Source of the DNA: an uncultured Flavobacteriales bacterium
GTDB taxonomy: Bacteria; Bacteroidota; Bacteroidia; Flavobacteriales; Crocinitomicaceae
Assembly: GCA_946479285.1 (NCBI GenBank)
Contig: CAMLFH010000004.1
Span: forward strand, 186,001-250,000
DNA: 64,000 bases
Direction of reading: 5' to 3'
Under the pieces are notes generated by a model that was given only the letters and a program-made list of their open reading frames with translations, did not search any database and had not been told where the DNA came from. This document shows positions 16,005-26,335 of this stretch, one piece after another; the stretch's first letter is position 1; each line of letters opens with the position of its first letter. The translations under genes were made by a program, and so were the position numbers.

Positions 16005-18441
16005 TTTAGGAAATACGTGGTTCTTTAACCAGGGTTGGTCGGCACACGAGTTCCAGGAAAAAACCTGGTCGGCAATGGCGAAGGGGAAATCCGGACTGTT
16101 GAATGCGCCAACGGGTTCGGGAAAAACTTACGCAATTTGGTTTGGTTTGCTAGATGACTATTATAAAAACCGCGACTTAGCTTCTAAGAAAAAAAACAAA
16201 CTTCACACTTTGTGGATCACACCGCTCAGAGCTTTGTCGAAGGAAATTCACAAAGCGGCAGAAAGAGTGAGCAGCGATTTCGACCTGGCTTACGATGTAC
16301 AATTGCGTACCGGCGATACTTCCAACGCTGTTCGCCAAAAGCAGAAAACACAATCTCCACAGGCTTTAATCACTACTCCGGAGAGCGTTCATTTGCTTTT
16401 AGCGTCCAAAGATTATGCGAACTATTTCAGCGATCTGCGATTTGTGATCATTGACGAATGGCACGAAGTTTTGGGAAGCAAACGCGGCGTTTTGGTTGAG
16501 CTGGCTTTGAGCCGATTGAAAGCTATTTGTCCGAAATTGAAAATATGGGGAATCTCCGCCACTATCGGAAACCTGGAACAAGCGATGGAGATCCTGCTGG
16601 GGAAAGATCACAAAGGCGTCATGATTCGTGCGGTCAACAAGAAGAAACTCGAAATGAAAACACTTTTGCCGGATACTTTGGAAAAGTTTCCATGGTCCGG
16701 ACATTTGGGTGTGAAAATGATCGACAAAGTTTTACCTGTTATTTACGCACACCATTCCACCTTGCTTTTCACCAATACACGCTCGCAAACGGAGATCTGG
16801 TATCAAAAATTACTGGAAGCAGATCCTGAACTGGCAGGACAAATTGCCATGCATCATGGTTCCCTGAGTGAAGAAGTGCGCTCGTGGGTGGAAGATGCTT
16901 TGCACGCCGGAAAACTAAAAGCGGTTGTTTGTACCAGCAGTTTAGATCTCGGTGTCGATTTTCAACCGGTTGATTGTGTGGTACAGATCGGTTCTTCGAA
17001 AGGAGTTGCCCGGTTTATGCAAAGAGCAGGAAGAAGCGGCCACCGCCCCGATGCTGTGAGTAAGATCTTTTTCCTTCCCACGCATTCATTGGAAATTATG
17101 GAAGGTGCGGCAATGAAATATGCCGTAAGTCAGAAGATGTACGAGCAGCGTCAACCCTACGTCCGTTCTTTCGATGTGTTGCTGCAATACTTAGTCACGC
17201 TGGCAGTTTCCGATGGTTTTCACCCAAAAGAAATCTACCGGGAAGTAAAGTCTACGCATTGTTTTGAATCTATTACCGAAGAAGAATTCAGCGATTGTCT
17301 GCTGATGATCACACAAGGTGGCAGAAGTTTACAATCTTACGATGAGTTTCATAAAGTGGAGATCATTCCCGGAGAAAACGGTAAACCGCCGCTTTATAAA
17401 GTAAACAGCAGAAAAATTGCAATGCGCCACCGTTTGGGAATTGGTGCCATCGTTTCCGATTCCATGATGCAGGTAAAGTTTCGAAAAGGCGGTTATTTGG
17501 GAAGTGTGGAAGAGTTTTTCATTTCACGCTTAAAACCCGGGGATGCATTTTTATTTGGAGGAAGATTATTGGAACTCGTTCATGTGAAAGACATGCAGGC
17601 TATTGTAAAACCATCCAAACAGAAAAAAGGAGTTGTTCCGTCCTGGAAAGGGGGTCGATTTGCCATTACAACCGATTTTGCTACAGCATTGCGTCACACT
17701 TTTTTGCAGATCCGACAAGCAGTGAAAAGTCAACCGGAAGAATTGCGCTTCCTGCAGCCACTTTTTGAAAAGCAGGAAGAAGTTTCGGCCCTTCCAGGTG
17801 AAAACGAGTTGCTGGTGGAGTACATTCAAACAAAGCGCGGATTTCACTTGTTTGTTTTTCCCTTCGAAGGAAAATTGGTACACGAAGGAATGGCGGCTGT
17901 TATTGCCTATCGCCTGAGCCAGGTAACAAAAGCCACTTTCAGCATTGGTTCCAACGAATACGGTTTTGAGTTGCTGACTGATGTGGAATACGATATGGAC
18001 ACCATTATAAAGAAAGGGCTGTTTTCTCCTGAGAACTTAATGACCGACATTCAGCACGGCGTAAACATTGGTGAAATGGCAAAACGCAAGTTCCGGGATA
18101 TTGCAGGGATTGCCGGACTGGTTTTCAAAGGTTTCCCCGGAAATCCGCAGAAGACCAAACATTTGCAGGCCAATTCGGGCTTGTTCTTTTCTGTATTCAA
18201 GGATTATGATCCCGAGAATCTGCTCCTGCGGGAAGCTTACGATGAAGTTTACGATTTCCAATTGGAATACGCCAGGATGTACAGTGCTTTCGAACGGATC
18301 TTTGCACATAATATCATCTTCAAAACTCCTCAGAATCTCACTCCTTTTGCATTCCCGGTTTTCGCAGAGTCGTTCAGGGAGCATTACAGCAATGAGGATT
18401 GGGAGTCGAGGCTGGAGAAATTGAAGAAACAATTGGAATAA
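15997..18441 (+). CDS. Ligase-associated DEXH-box helicase (Lhr-core type)
   Basis: A superfamily 2 helicase of 814 residues. Walker A is APTGSGKT at 37-44 and the DEXH box DEWH at 153-156. TPESVHLLLAS, SATIGNLE, the second RecA domain with SSLDLGVD and the arginine-finger motif QRAGRSGHRP near 346-355 are all present. The C-terminal Lhr-like winged-helix/beta region completes the protein. It should unwind DNA ends for the exonuclease and ligase in DNA damage repair. It is followed by two terminators, so pdeM has its own promoter. Confidence 0.92.
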   Translation: MSDLGNTWFFNQGWSAHEFQEKTWSAMAKGKSGLLNAPTGSGKTYAIWFGLLDDYYKNRDLASKKKNKLHTLWITPLRALSKEIHKAAERVSSDFDLAYDVQLRTGDTSNAVRQKQKTQSPQALITTPESVHLLLASKDYANYFSDLRFVIIDEWHEVLGSKRGVLVELALSRLKAICPKLKIWGISATIGNLEQAMEILLGKDHKGVMIRAVNKKKLEMKTLLPDTLEKFPWSGHLGVKMIDKVLPVIYAHHSTLLFTNTRSQTEIWYQKLLEADPELAGQIAMHHGSLSEEVRSWVEDALHAGKLKAVVCTSSLDLGVDFQPVDCVVQIGSSKGVARFMQRAGRSGHRPDAVSKIFFLPTHSLEIMEGAAMKYAVSQKMYEQRQPYVRSFDVLLQYLVTLAVSDGFHPKEIYREVKSTHCFESITEEEFSDCLLMITQGGRSLQSYDEFHKVEIIPGENGKPPLYKVNSRKIAMRHRLGIGAIVSDSMMQVKFRKGGYLGSVEEFFISRLKPGDAFLFGGRLLELVHVKDMQAIVKPSKQKKGVVPSWKGGRFAITTDFATALRHTFLQIRQAVKSQPEELRFLQPLFEKQEEVSALPGENELLVEYIQTKRGFHLFVFPFEGKLVHEGMAAVIAYRLSQVTKATFSIGSNEYGFELLTDVEYDMDTIIKKGLFSPENLMTDIQHGVNIGEMAKRKFRDIAGIAGLVFKGFPGNPQKTKHLQANSGLFFSVFKDYDPENLLLREAYDEVYDFQLEYARMYSAFERIFAHNIIFKTPQNLTPFAFPVFAESFREHYSNEDWESRLEKLKKQLE

Positions 18442-18493
18442 TGGTCTGTTAGCAGTAGTTTTCTTTTCCCACAAATGCACAAATGATGCTGGA

Positions 18494-18526
18494 GGCGTCA
18501 GCCGTGGCTGATCGCCGTTTTTTCAG
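18494..18526 (+). terminator. Rho-independent terminator after the helicase gene
   Basis: GGCGTCAGC pairs with GCTGA-T-CGCC (one bulged base) around CGTG, and a run of six T follows at 18518-18523. It lies 53 bp after the helicase stop. Confidence 0.7.
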
Positions 18527-18552
18527 TTACAAAATATCAGTTAATACAGGCA

Positions 18553-18577
18553 GGGCCTCCGGTAGGCGCCCTTTTTT
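18553..18577 (+). terminator. Second terminator in tandem
   Basis: GGGCCT pairs with AGGCGCCC (GGG/CCC and CCT/AGG with a small bulge) and a run of six T follows immediately at 18572-18577. Together with the hairpin at 18494 it isolates pdeM from the upstream operon. Confidence 0.6.
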
Positions 18578-18630
18578 ATTTGCGCATTTGCGGGAAATAT
18601 TTTGCAGTATGTCTGAGCAATGGCTTTTAG

Positions 18631-18638
18631 TATCTTTG
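18631..18638 (+). promoter_or_regulatory. -7 box of the pdeM promoter
   Basis: TATCTTTG matches TAnnTTTG and lies 7 bp before the pdeM ATG, so the transcript would be nearly leaderless. No good -33 TTG is seen at the usual distance. Confidence 0.45.
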
Positions 18639-18645
18639 CAATGCT

Positions 18646-19305
18646 ATGAAATCCAAAAAGCTCATTCTTCAGCAAACGGAATTGCACTTGCTTCCTGAAA
18701 AGGCAGTTTTTCTGCCCGAATTCCGGGCTTTGTGCATTGCCGACTGGCATTTGGGGAAAGCGGCCCATTTCCGGAAAGCAGGTATTGCACTCCCGCAGCC
18801 AGACCTTTCGCTGGAGTTTGATAAACTTACGCAGCTCATTGATCGCTATGAAGCAAAGCAGGTTCTTTTGTTGGGCGATATTTTCCACAGCAACCTGAAT
18901 AAAGACTGGTTGCATTTCGAGCAATTCATCGCTGCGCACCCGCATGTTCAGTGGACGATCACTATGGGTAACCACGATATCCTGGGTAAAGAAAAGTTCT
19001 CTGCGCTTGGTATAAACTCCACAGACCAATTTATGCTCGGCGACAGGATCATTTGCACTCATCACCCGCTTGAGAATATTCCGGAGGATCAACTTAACCT
19101 TGCGGGCCACGTTCACCCGGGCTGTGAAATCTACACATCGGCCAGGCAAACCTTCAAGCTTCCGTGTTTTCATTATTCCCATGCCGTGCTAACCCTGCCT
19201 GCTTTTGGCGGATTAACAGGATTGTTTATCCTCAAACCGGATGAACACAATCAGCTTTTTCCCATTATAGGGGATGAAGTGAAGGAAATGAAGATGAAAG
19301 GATGA
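18646..19305 (+). CDS. pdeM: Ligase-associated DNA damage response endonuclease PdeM
   Basis: A calcineurin-like metallophosphoesterase of 219 residues. Metal-binding motifs appear in order: ADWHLGKA (D33, H35), LGDIFHS, GNHD and CTHHPL, then AGHVHPG. It is the fourth member of the ligase-associated repair set, usually next to the ligase, exonuclease and helicase as here. Its own promoter and the upstream terminators suggest separate control. I cannot determine its exact nucleic-acid substrate. Confidence 0.88.
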   Translation: MKSKKLILQQTELHLLPEKAVFLPEFRALCIADWHLGKAAHFRKAGIALPQPDLSLEFDKLTQLIDRYEAKQVLLLGDIFHSNLNKDWLHFEQFIAAHPHVQWTITMGNHDILGKEKFSALGINSTDQFMLGDRIICTHHPLENIPEDQLNLAGHVHPGCEIYTSARQTFKLPCFHYSHAVLTLPAFGGLTGLFILKPDEHNQLFPIIGDEVKEMKMKG

Positions 19306-19363
19306 TTTTCTTATCAGAGACAACTTTTTATTATTTTTACGTATTAACTTACAAACGCACTAC

Positions 19364-21109
19364 ATGATATCAAAACTACCTTTTTGCCTTTCAACCCTCT
19401 TATTTGCAAGCATTTTTTTTACCAAAGTCCATGCACAAAGTCTGTCATTTTTACATACGTTTGAGAGCAGTCCTAATTTAGATATACCCGGAGAAATAGT
19501 TGTTTCAGGCTCCGGAGACCTATTTATAACGGGGACTTTCGAGCATGATTCCCTTGTCATTGGCAATTTGGTACTGCACAGTCCGGTTCAAAATCGCGTC
19601 AATACCTTTGTTGCGAAACTGGACACTGCCGGCCAATGTTATTGGGCACAGGTTGTTTTCCACGATACCGTTTACAGTAACGCACCGGCTCTCGCTTTAG
19701 ACAGCAATGATAATGTTTATATAACCGGTTTTTTCAGCGAGCAAACGGACATAGACCCGGGACCAAACGTGCAAAACGTGATACCTGCAGCCGGTTACAG
19801 AAGTATTCTTTTAGTAAAATACGATGCAAACGGCGTGTTTAATTGGGGTTTTCAGGTAACAGATTCTACCGAGTTCCCTACATCGACGTATGTTGCCATA
19901 GACGAAAATCAGGATGTGGTACTTTCCGGGACCTTTTCTTCACTCACTGATTTTGATCCGTCTCCCGTGAACAACTTTTTTCTCCAGGCTTCGGTTGAAG
20001 TAACCCGGGAAGCTTTTGTGGCAAAGTACACTCCTGGCGGACAGTTTATCCGGGCGTTCCGCTTAGAAGAGCAAAATTATGGAATGGCGGAAATCCATGA
20101 TATTACAACAGATAGTCATAATAATATACTCTTAACCGGGTATATCGTAGGATCCGTTGATATGGACCCGGATCCTGTGGCAACTCATATACTTACAACT
20201 AACGGAAGCTGGGATTATTTCCTGACAAAATACGATCCTCAAGGCAATCTGTTATGGACTTTCAGTGTGGGGTCCTGGACCAACGAAGTCGGCAATTTTG
20301 TTTATACGGATGAAACAGACAGCATTTTCGTAGGAGGATTTATGCGTTCCCCTTCAACAGATTTTGACCATTCACCCACCAATGCTGTTATGCTTACTAC
20401 ACACGGCGAGTCAGATGTGTTTTTTGCTAAATACAGTCCGGATGGTGATCTGGCCCTTATAAAAAATATTGGTGGCCCCGGTATTGAACTTCTAACTGGT
20501 ATGAGCAGAGACCCCTTTGATAATTTTTACTGGGCGATCAGCTATTGGAGCAATAACTGGGATTGTGATTTTTCGAATGGTGTAAACACAATTGCGGCGA
20601 TTGGCGGCGGCGATGATTTGATAATGCGCACAAATTCCAATGGCAGTGTAGATTTTTCGTTCACCATAGGAACCCCTTTCACGGATAATTATACACGCGG
20701 CATCGTTCCGATAGACAACGGATTATTTCTTTACGGCTGGTACAATGGTGGTAATGCAGATTTCGATCCTTCAGCGAGTGTTGCATACCCCGCATTCTAT
20801 GGGATGTCAGATATTACCCTGGCTAAGTATTTCTATAAATGGGACTACCATTTGGATCTGAACGAATCACCAAATTCGAGTGACGTACTTGTTTATCCAA
20901 ACCCGGTAACAACTGATATTTTAACCATTCGCAATATTCCTGAAGGTTCCACACTTTCACTATGCGATCTTTATGGCAACACCTTGATTTCACAGGAATC
21001 TGCGGGTGAAGCTGTACTTCCTGACATGAATAAACTGGCTGCCGGAGTATATCTTCTGACAATTGAGAGTGAAAATGGAGTGTTTTCTGTCAGATTGGTT
21101 GTGGAATGA
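19364..21109 (+). CDS. T9SS-secreted beta-propeller-like protein
   Basis: 581 residues. A signal peptide (1-24, ending VHAQ) is followed by repeated units of about 50-60 residues with FVAKLDTAG, LVKYDANG, FVAKYTPGG, FLTKYDPQG and FFAKYSPDG at regular places, as in SBBP/delta-60-type propeller proteins. The last 80 residues form a type A T9SS sorting domain (VYPNPVTTDILTIRNI, GVYLLTIES). It is predicted to be exported through the outer membrane and anchored or released there. It resembles the truncated protein at 1-735. No enzyme motif is seen. Confidence 0.85.
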   Translation: MISKLPFCLSTLLFASIFFTKVHAQSLSFLHTFESSPNLDIPGEIVVSGSGDLFITGTFEHDSLVIGNLVLHSPVQNRVNTFVAKLDTAGQCYWAQVVFHDTVYSNAPALALDSNDNVYITGFFSEQTDIDPGPNVQNVIPAAGYRSILLVKYDANGVFNWGFQVTDSTEFPTSTYVAIDENQDVVLSGTFSSLTDFDPSPVNNFFLQASVEVTREAFVAKYTPGGQFIRAFRLEEQNYGMAEIHDITTDSHNNILLTGYIVGSVDMDPDPVATHILTTNGSWDYFLTKYDPQGNLLWTFSVGSWTNEVGNFVYTDETDSIFVGGFMRSPSTDFDHSPTNAVMLTTHGESDVFFAKYSPDGDLALIKNIGGPGIELLTGMSRDPFDNFYWAISYWSNNWDCDFSNGVNTIAAIGGGDDLIMRTNSNGSVDFSFTIGTPFTDNYTRGIVPIDNGLFLYGWYNGGNADFDPSASVAYPAFYGMSDITLAKYFYKWDYHLDLNESPNSSDVLVYPNPVTTDILTIRNIPEGSTLSLCDLYGNTLISQESAGEAVLPDMNKLAAGVYLLTIESENGVFSVRLVVE

Positions 21110-21196
21110 TGTGAAAGGAAAAGTAATTGTTCAATGGAAAGAATAGAATCCCGAAATATATGTTGAAGGATATAAATTCACTTTGAAAAATAACTC

Positions 21197-21231
21197 AAAA
21201 AAAAAGGTTGGATTAATTTCTTAATCCAACC
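21197..21231 (-). terminator. Terminator of the cold-shock gene
   Basis: A perfect 11-bp stem (GGTTGGATTAA / TTAATCCAACC) with a TTTC loop, followed on the minus strand by nine T. It lies 21 bp after the csp stop. The opposite side also has A/T-rich sequence, so it may work in both directions and end the gene at 19364-21109. Confidence 0.8.
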
Positions 21232-21252
21232 TCTAAAAAATGATTCGTAATC

Positions 21253-21447
21253 TTAGTTATTGATTACAGATACATTTACTGCGTTTAAACCTTTTTTCCC
21301 GTTCTCTGTTTCGTAAGATACGTTATCGTTTTCACGAATGTCTTCATTTAAACCTGTAACATGTACAAATATTTCTTGATTGTCGTCTCCTGTGATAAAT
21401 CCGAAACCTTTTGCTTCGTTGAAGAATTTTACTTTTCCTGTACTCAT
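21253..21447 (-). CDS. csp: Cold-shock protein (CspA family)
   Basis: A 64-residue single cold-shock domain that binds RNA or single-stranded DNA. RNP1 KGFGFI and RNP2 EIFVHV are intact, and the aromatic KFFNEAKGFGF strand is conserved. I start it at the second ATG (MSTGKVKFF), the usual family start; an in-frame ATG at 21459 would add four residues. A small hairpin lies just upstream of the ATGs, and a strong terminator follows. It is a monocistronic gene. Confidence 0.92.
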   Translation of the reverse strand: MSTGKVKFFNEAKGFGFITGDDNQEIFVHVTGLNEDIRENDNVSYETENGKKGLNAVNVSVINN

Positions 21448-21462
21448 ATTCTTTTGCATTGT

Positions 21463-21479
21463 GTTCCATTCATTGGAAC
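21463..21479 (-). promoter_or_regulatory. Small hairpin in the csp leader
   Basis: GTTCCA and TGGAAC form a 6-bp stem with a 5-nt loop, ending 15 bases before the chosen start codon. Leader hairpins often control csp translation with temperature; this is only a position-based suggestion. Confidence 0.25.
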
Positions 21480-21661
21480 CATTATTTATAAAAATTCTTG
21501 CTCGTTCAAACTTTAAACGAACTTTTTACGGAAAATGTTGAAATTAATTGGAATGTAAATGACTTTACAGTCTGATTGAGATAACAATCTTCTATCGAAT
21601 TACGGTAAATGTACATCGAATTTTGGTTCTATCCTAATTATTCTGAAAATAATATTACTTA

Positions 21662-23221
21662 TTACCAGGAAATTGGCACATAATCTTTCAGGAACTTCCC
21701 GCACCAGTGCTTTCCGGTATTGATTCCGTCAAACAAAGGATCCAATACTCTAGCTGCTCCATCCACAATATCCAATGGCGGCTGAAAATCTTCCTCCTCT
21801 TGTTTTCTTTTAGCCATTTCAGCCGGATCTTCATCTGTCACCCAACCAGTATCTACCGCATTCATGTAAATGCCTTCTTTTGCCAGGGAACCTGCAGCAG
21901 TGTGTGTTAACATGTTCAATGCGGCTTTAGCCATATTGGTGTGAGGATGGCGATCATCTTTATATCCATGATAAAATTTGCCTTCCATTGCTGAGACATT
22001 GATGATATGCTTTTGCCCGGTATTGTCCTTTTTCATAACTTCTGCCAACCGATTGCACAATACAAACGGCGAGACAGAATTGACCAATTGAACTTCTATC
22101 ATTTCAATGGTTTCAATTTGACCGAGCTTTAATCGCCAGCTGTTGGTTTTTCTTAAATCGACTTGTTGCAAATCAGCATCCAGTTCACCTTCCGGAAAAA
22201 CTTCTTCTGTAACCAATGTATTGTCGAAAGAATACGGGATTTGAGATAACCTGGCAGAAGCTCGAATGCCAATTCCAGGTTCAGGTCCGTGCCATGCCAC
22301 CGGCATGTTTTCATTGGAAGATATTCCCGAAGTCAGTACTTTTAATTCGCTGAGACACTGGTTATGACCTGCTAATAAATCCTGTACGTGTTTGGGTAAA
22401 GTATTTATTGGCTTTTCTTCGTTCTCCATTAAATGAGCGTAAAATCCGGCCGGTCTTCTTACCGTTTGCGCAGCGTTGTTAATGAGAATATCCAGGCGCC
22501 CATATTTTTGTGCTATCGAATTACAGAAAATTTCCACGCTTGGAATATGCCGCAAATCCAATCCATAAATCTGCAGGCGATTTCCCCACTCATTGAAATC
22601 TTCTTCCCGGGCAAAGCGCAGAGCTGAATCTACCGGGAAACGGGTAGTTGCAATAACTGTTGCTCCACCGCGTAAAAGCATTAATGTAATGTGATATCCT
22701 ATTTTTAAACGCGACCCGGTAATCACAGCGATCTGTCCTTTTACATTGGCGGTTTGAAAACGTTTGGCATAATTGAAATCGCCACAATCGGTGCACATGG
22801 TGTCGTAAAAATGATGAATCCTGGTGAAAGGCGTTTTACATACATAGCAATTCCTGGGTGTTTCTAATTCTACCGGTTCTTTTTGTGACAGATCATTCAA
22901 CGATAACAATCCCGGAGCAACAAAGATACTTGCTTCCCGGGCCTCACGGATTCCAGTTGTTTTACGAGCTGTTCGATCCTTAGTCTCCTGTTTCCTTTTA
23001 GCGACCTCCCTTCCCTCCTTCTTTCTGCGGGAAAGCTCGTCCCGATCCGGTCTGGAAAATTGACCCGCTGCTTTCAGTAAAGCAGTACGCTGCTCTTTCG
23101 GGATGTCGAATATCTGAGAAGTATCTGTATTTAACTGTGTTAGCAGCGCAATACATTTTTCAATTTCTTCCGCACTTACCGACTGTTTTTCAGGCAATTC
23201 ATCCTTTATCATAGCACTCAT
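21662..23221 (-). CDS. Atypical SDR-family protein with Cys4 zinc-ribbon-like insert
   Basis: 519 residues. A basic helical N-terminus (1-120) is followed by a CxxC-x14-CxxC segment (C125, C128, C143, C146), then an SDR Rossmann domain with the cofactor loop TGSRLKIG at 168-175 and [10 protein letters not shown]. At the catalytic site the NVSAMEG serine is present, but the usual YxxxK reads TNMAK (T428, K432), so the Tyr is missing. It overlaps the SulP transporter gene by 23 nt and is probably translated with it. Substrate is unknown; the lost Tyr suggests a non-standard or non-enzymatic role. Confidence 0.8.
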   Translation of the reverse strand: MSAMIKDELPEKQSVSAEEIEKCIALLTQLNTDTSQIFDIPKEQRTALLKAAGQFSRPDRDELSRRKKEGREVAKRKQETKDRTARKTTGIREAREASIFVAPGLLSLNDLSQKEPVELETPRNCYVCKTPFTRIHHFYDTMCTDCGDFNYAKRFQTANVKGQIAVITGSRLKIGYHITLMLLRGGATVIATTRFPVDSALRFAREEDFNEWGNRLQIYGLDLRHIPSVEIFCNSIAQKYGRLDILINNAAQTVRRPAGFYAHLMENEEKPINTLPKHVQDLLAGHNQCLSELKVLTSGISSNENMPVAWHGPEPGIGIRASARLSQIPYSFDNTLVTEEVFPEGELDADLQQVDLRKTNSWRLKLGQIETIEMIEVQLVNSVSPFVLCNRLAEVMKKDNTGQKHIINVSAMEGKFYHGYKDDRHPHTNMAKAALNMLTHTAAGSLAKEGIYMNAVDTGWVTDEDPAEMAKRKQEEEDFQPPLDIVDGAARVLDPLFDGINTGKHWCGKFLKDYVPISW

Positions 23222-24758
23222 TTAAAATCGATCTTCCATAACCCCGATACGTCGGATCTTCCACCACGTTGATTTCAATAATCTTGTCTGCATTGCTTAA
23301 AAGCTTCCGGCAATCTTCACTCAAATGACGCAAACGAAGTGTTTTACCCTGTTTTTGATAACGTTCCGTCAATCCGTTCAATGCTTCAATGGCAGACATA
23401 TCGGCTACCCGGCTTTCAGAAAAATCAATCACAACTTCTTTCGGATCATTCTGCACATCAAACTTTTCAGTGAAGGCCGAAACGGAACCGAAAAACAGCG
23501 GACCGAAAATTTCGTAATGCTTTACACCCTGATCGTCTATGAACTTGCGCGCCCGGATCCGTTTTGCATTTTCCCAGGCAAAAACAAGGGCAGAAATAAT
23601 CACCCCGGTCAAAACTGCCAATGCCAGGTTGTGCAGGAATACCGTAATCAGCGTAACGATGAGCATAATGACAATATCGGCTTTAGGCATCTTTCCAAAA
23701 ATACGCAGGCTGGTCCATTCAAAAGTTCCGATCGCAACCATGATCATCACACCTGTTAATGCTGCAATAGGTAATTCGCCGATCACCGGCGCACCAAAAA
23801 GTACAATGATCAAAATGGTTAAGGCCGCAACTATTCCTGAAAGCCTGGCTCTTGCCCCGGCCGATAAATTAACCAGTGTTTGAGCAATCATGGGGCAGCC
23901 ACCCATTCCGAAAAAGAAACCATTCAGCACATTTGCGCCGCCCTGCGCAATACTTTCCCGATTCCCGTTTCCTTTGGTCTGCGTTATTTCATCTACTAAG
24001 TTCAGGGTCAACAATCCTTCTGTTAAGCCTACACCGGCCATAATTGCCGCGTAAGGTGCAATAACCCACAAAGTATTCCATTCCATGGGAACCAACGGAA
24101 TATGAAAAGGCGGCAACCCACCCTGGACGGATGCAATGTCACTCACCGTCTTTGTATCAATGCCCATAAAATAAACCAATCCGAAAATGACTGCAATTGC
24201 GAGAAGTGATGCCGGAACTGCCTTCGTAATTTTCGGGATCAATAGGACCATTCCGATTGTCAATACAACCAATCCGGCCATGATCCAAAGAGAGGAACCG
24301 GTCATCCATTCGGAGTTTTTTCCGGTTGTTTTGAACTGAGAAATCTGGGCCAGGAAAATAACGATTGCTAAGCCGTTTACAAAACCATACATCACCGATT
24401 GCGGGACCAGGCGGATGAATTTTGCCAGTTTGAAAAGCCCGACGAGGATCTGGAATACTCCCGCCAGTGCTACAGCAGCAAAAACGTATTCCAGTCCGTG
24501 AGACTGCATCAAAGCAATCAGCACAATGACCGTTGCACCGGCACCACCGGAAATCAACCCGGGACGACCACCAAAAACAGCTGTGAACAATCCCATGATA
24601 AAAGCGCCATACAATCCAACAAGTGGCGGAAAACCAGCCAATAAGGCAAAGGAAAGCGATTCCGGGATCATCGTCATGGCGACAGTTAATCCGGCAAGGA
24701 TTTCTGTTTTGTAGTTTACCTCTTGTTTGAGGTCAAATAAATGGAGGTGTTTTTTCAT
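23199..24758 (-). CDS. SulP-family anion transporter with STAS domain
   Basis: 519 residues with about 10-12 hydrophobic helices between 20 and 400 and a cytoplasmic STAS domain at about 425-519 ([22 protein letters not shown]). The N-terminal segment, from [20 protein letters not shown] through GLYGAF, is the SulP signature. The family moves sulfate, bicarbonate or other anions, often with Na+ or H+; the substrate cannot be assigned. It is first gene of a two-gene unit with the SDR protein. Confidence 0.9.
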   Translation of the reverse strand: MKKHLHLFDLKQEVNYKTEILAGLTVAMTMIPESLSFALLAGFPPLVGLYGAFIMGLFTAVFGGRPGLISGGAGATVIVLIALMQSHGLEYVFAAVALAGVFQILVGLFKLAKFIRLVPQSVMYGFVNGLAIVIFLAQISQFKTTGKNSEWMTGSSLWIMAGLVVLTIGMVLLIPKITKAVPASLLAIAVIFGLVYFMGIDTKTVSDIASVQGGLPPFHIPLVPMEWNTLWVIAPYAAIMAGVGLTEGLLTLNLVDEITQTKGNGNRESIAQGGANVLNGFFFGMGGCPMIAQTLVNLSAGARARLSGIVAALTILIIVLFGAPVIGELPIAALTGVMIMVAIGTFEWTSLRIFGKMPKADIVIMLIVTLITVFLHNLALAVLTGVIISALVFAWENAKRIRARKFIDDQGVKHYEIFGPLFFGSVSAFTEKFDVQNDPKEVVIDFSESRVADMSAIEALNGLTERYQKQGKTLRLRHLSEDCRKLLSNADKIIEINVVEDPTYRGYGRSILNECYDKG

Positions 24759-24848
24759 GGAGACAGGCGCAAAGATAGTGATTCGGGATCGTTACCCAAA
24801 CGTCTTTTTTAATCACATCCGTGCAGCCAGAAGCGTTGGTGAGAATCC

Positions 24849-26099
24849 TCACCCCTTCACAGGCGCTTCACCCACCGGGTTCTCCAATTGTTTTTTGCGT
24901 TCCTCCGGAGTTATTTTCCGTGGTTTGCTTTTTCGGATTGTGCGTTTCTTTATGCTGTAAATACCGTTCTTGTCCTGTTTCAAAGAACTCAATTTAACGT
25001 TCAATCCGAAGTATTTGTCGGTTTTAGTTTTGCCTTTTACACTGATAAACGGCACTTCCTGCACTTCCGGGTCGTAAGCCAAAATGAGGTATTTGTTTCT
25101 TGTGTATGACTGACCGGGTAAAAGCCCATTGGTTTGTGGATAAACCGCAGAAACTTTTGTCAGTTCAAAGCGCCTGGATTTCAGTTTCACTCTTATGGGC
25201 GTGGAATGCGGCATTTTACAGTCAAAATTTTTGCAGGAGCCGCACAAGCTGGGCAGATAAATAACAAAGTACTTGATGTTATTGTGTTCCTCCATGGTGA
25301 AATTGGAAGGAACTAATTTCCAAACAGTCCTTCCCGAAATACTGTCGAAAACAGCATCGTACAAAAATGCCTGCGAGGCTTGACAAGCTGCCTTGCCGTT
25401 TGCCGGAATATATACTTTCACTGGTTTACCGGGATTACAATTCGTGGTTCGGCCTGAAGGTCTTGTGCAAAACATGAGGTTTGAGGTCAACAATTCCTGG
25501 TTATTTGTCAACGTAGTGAAATTCGAATATTCCATTTGAGCAGTATTGGTAATCACATTTATATCTACCGTGTTTCCAGGTTTATCACCGGGCAGTTGAT
25601 AGGTTTGTATGTTGTAATCCACAACAATTGCATCAATGGGCGGCCAACCTCCCTCTTTTTCAACAAGGGGTTCTTCTTTTGGAATAGTTGGGGAAATGAC
25701 CTGAATGGTAACTTTTATTTCAACTCTCCGGTTTTGTGCCTGCCCGGTTTTCGATTCATTACTTTTTACAGGCTGTACTTCTCCGAATTGGCTGATTGCT
25801 ATTTTTTCGAAGGGAATATTTTTCGTGACAAACCGATTTTGGACCGCAACTACCCGGTTTTTAGATAATTCATCGTTGTACTCGTTGGTGCCGATATTAT
25901 CCGTGTGTCCAAACAGTTGAATAGAATACTCCCCGCGGTTTTTTAATCGTTCGGAGATGCTGTCGATTATTTCGCAGCTGTGCTGGTCCAGTTGATAGCT
26001 GTCTGAGCGGAAATAAACCACTTGGCTCATGGATTCCTGTGCAGAAGAAAAAAAGGACAAAACCCAAAGGGTTATTGAAAGATGGAAGCGAAGTGTCAT
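24849..26099 (-). CDS. OmpA-family exported protein
   Basis: 416 residues from the ATG at 26099, chosen because it starts a clean signal peptide (TLRFHLSITLWVLSFFSSAQ); the upstream ATG at 26141 would add 14 polar residues. Unusually, the OmpA/MotB peptidoglycan-binding domain is at the N-terminus (about 25-130: GHTDNIGTNEYNDELSKNR, ISQFGE, NRRVEIKV). An uncharacterised C-terminal part with paired Cys (CKNFDC, CTRPSGRTTNC) and a very basic tail follows. It probably sits in the periplasm bound to peptidoglycan. Confidence 0.8.
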   Translation of the reverse strand: MTLRFHLSITLWVLSFFSSAQESMSQVVYFRSDSYQLDQHSCEIIDSISERLKNRGEYSIQLFGHTDNIGTNEYNDELSKNRVVAVQNRFVTKNIPFEKIAISQFGEVQPVKSNESKTGQAQNRRVEIKVTIQVISPTIPKEEPLVEKEGGWPPIDAIVVDYNIQTYQLPGDKPGNTVDINVITNTAQMEYSNFTTLTNNQELLTSNLMFCTRPSGRTTNCNPGKPVKVYIPANGKAACQASQAFLYDAVFDSISGRTVWKLVPSNFTMEEHNNIKYFVIYLPSLCGSCKNFDCKMPHSTPIRVKLKSRRFELTKVSAVYPQTNGLLPGQSYTRNKYLILAYDPEVQEVPFISVKGKTKTDKYFGLNVKLSSLKQDKNGIYSIKKRTIRKSKPRKITPEERKKQLENPVGEAPVKG

Positions 26100-26286
26100 A
26101 TGTTTAAATGTCTGATGATTCTTATACTGATGTCTGATCATTCTAAAAGTAAACAGCAGGAAAAAAGAATTCCGGGAAATAAGCTGATTGCAATATCCTC
26201 CCCCTTGTCCCCCTCCTGCTCCTACGCTGTAGCTTCAGCGCAAGCATAAAGGGGGAATTGGGAATCCTCTCCCTAGAGAACGAAAA

Positions 26287-26314
26287 CAAAAAAGCCCGAC
26301 ATTTCTGCCGGACT
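26287..26314 (-). terminator. Terminator of the NAD/ADP-ribose operon
   Basis: On the minus strand AGTCCGGCA pairs with TGTCGGGCT (two G-U pairs) around GAAA and is followed by TTTTTTG. It lies 22 bp after the NAMPT stop. Confidence 0.75.
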
Positions 26315-26335
26315 TACATTCTTATTTTATGCTAT

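Noticed and set aside
26141..26335. A possible small gene or repeat between the OmpA protein and the NAMPT terminator
   Set aside because: Only low-complexity, purine/pyrimidine-biased sequence without a convincing frame was seen apart from the terminator.
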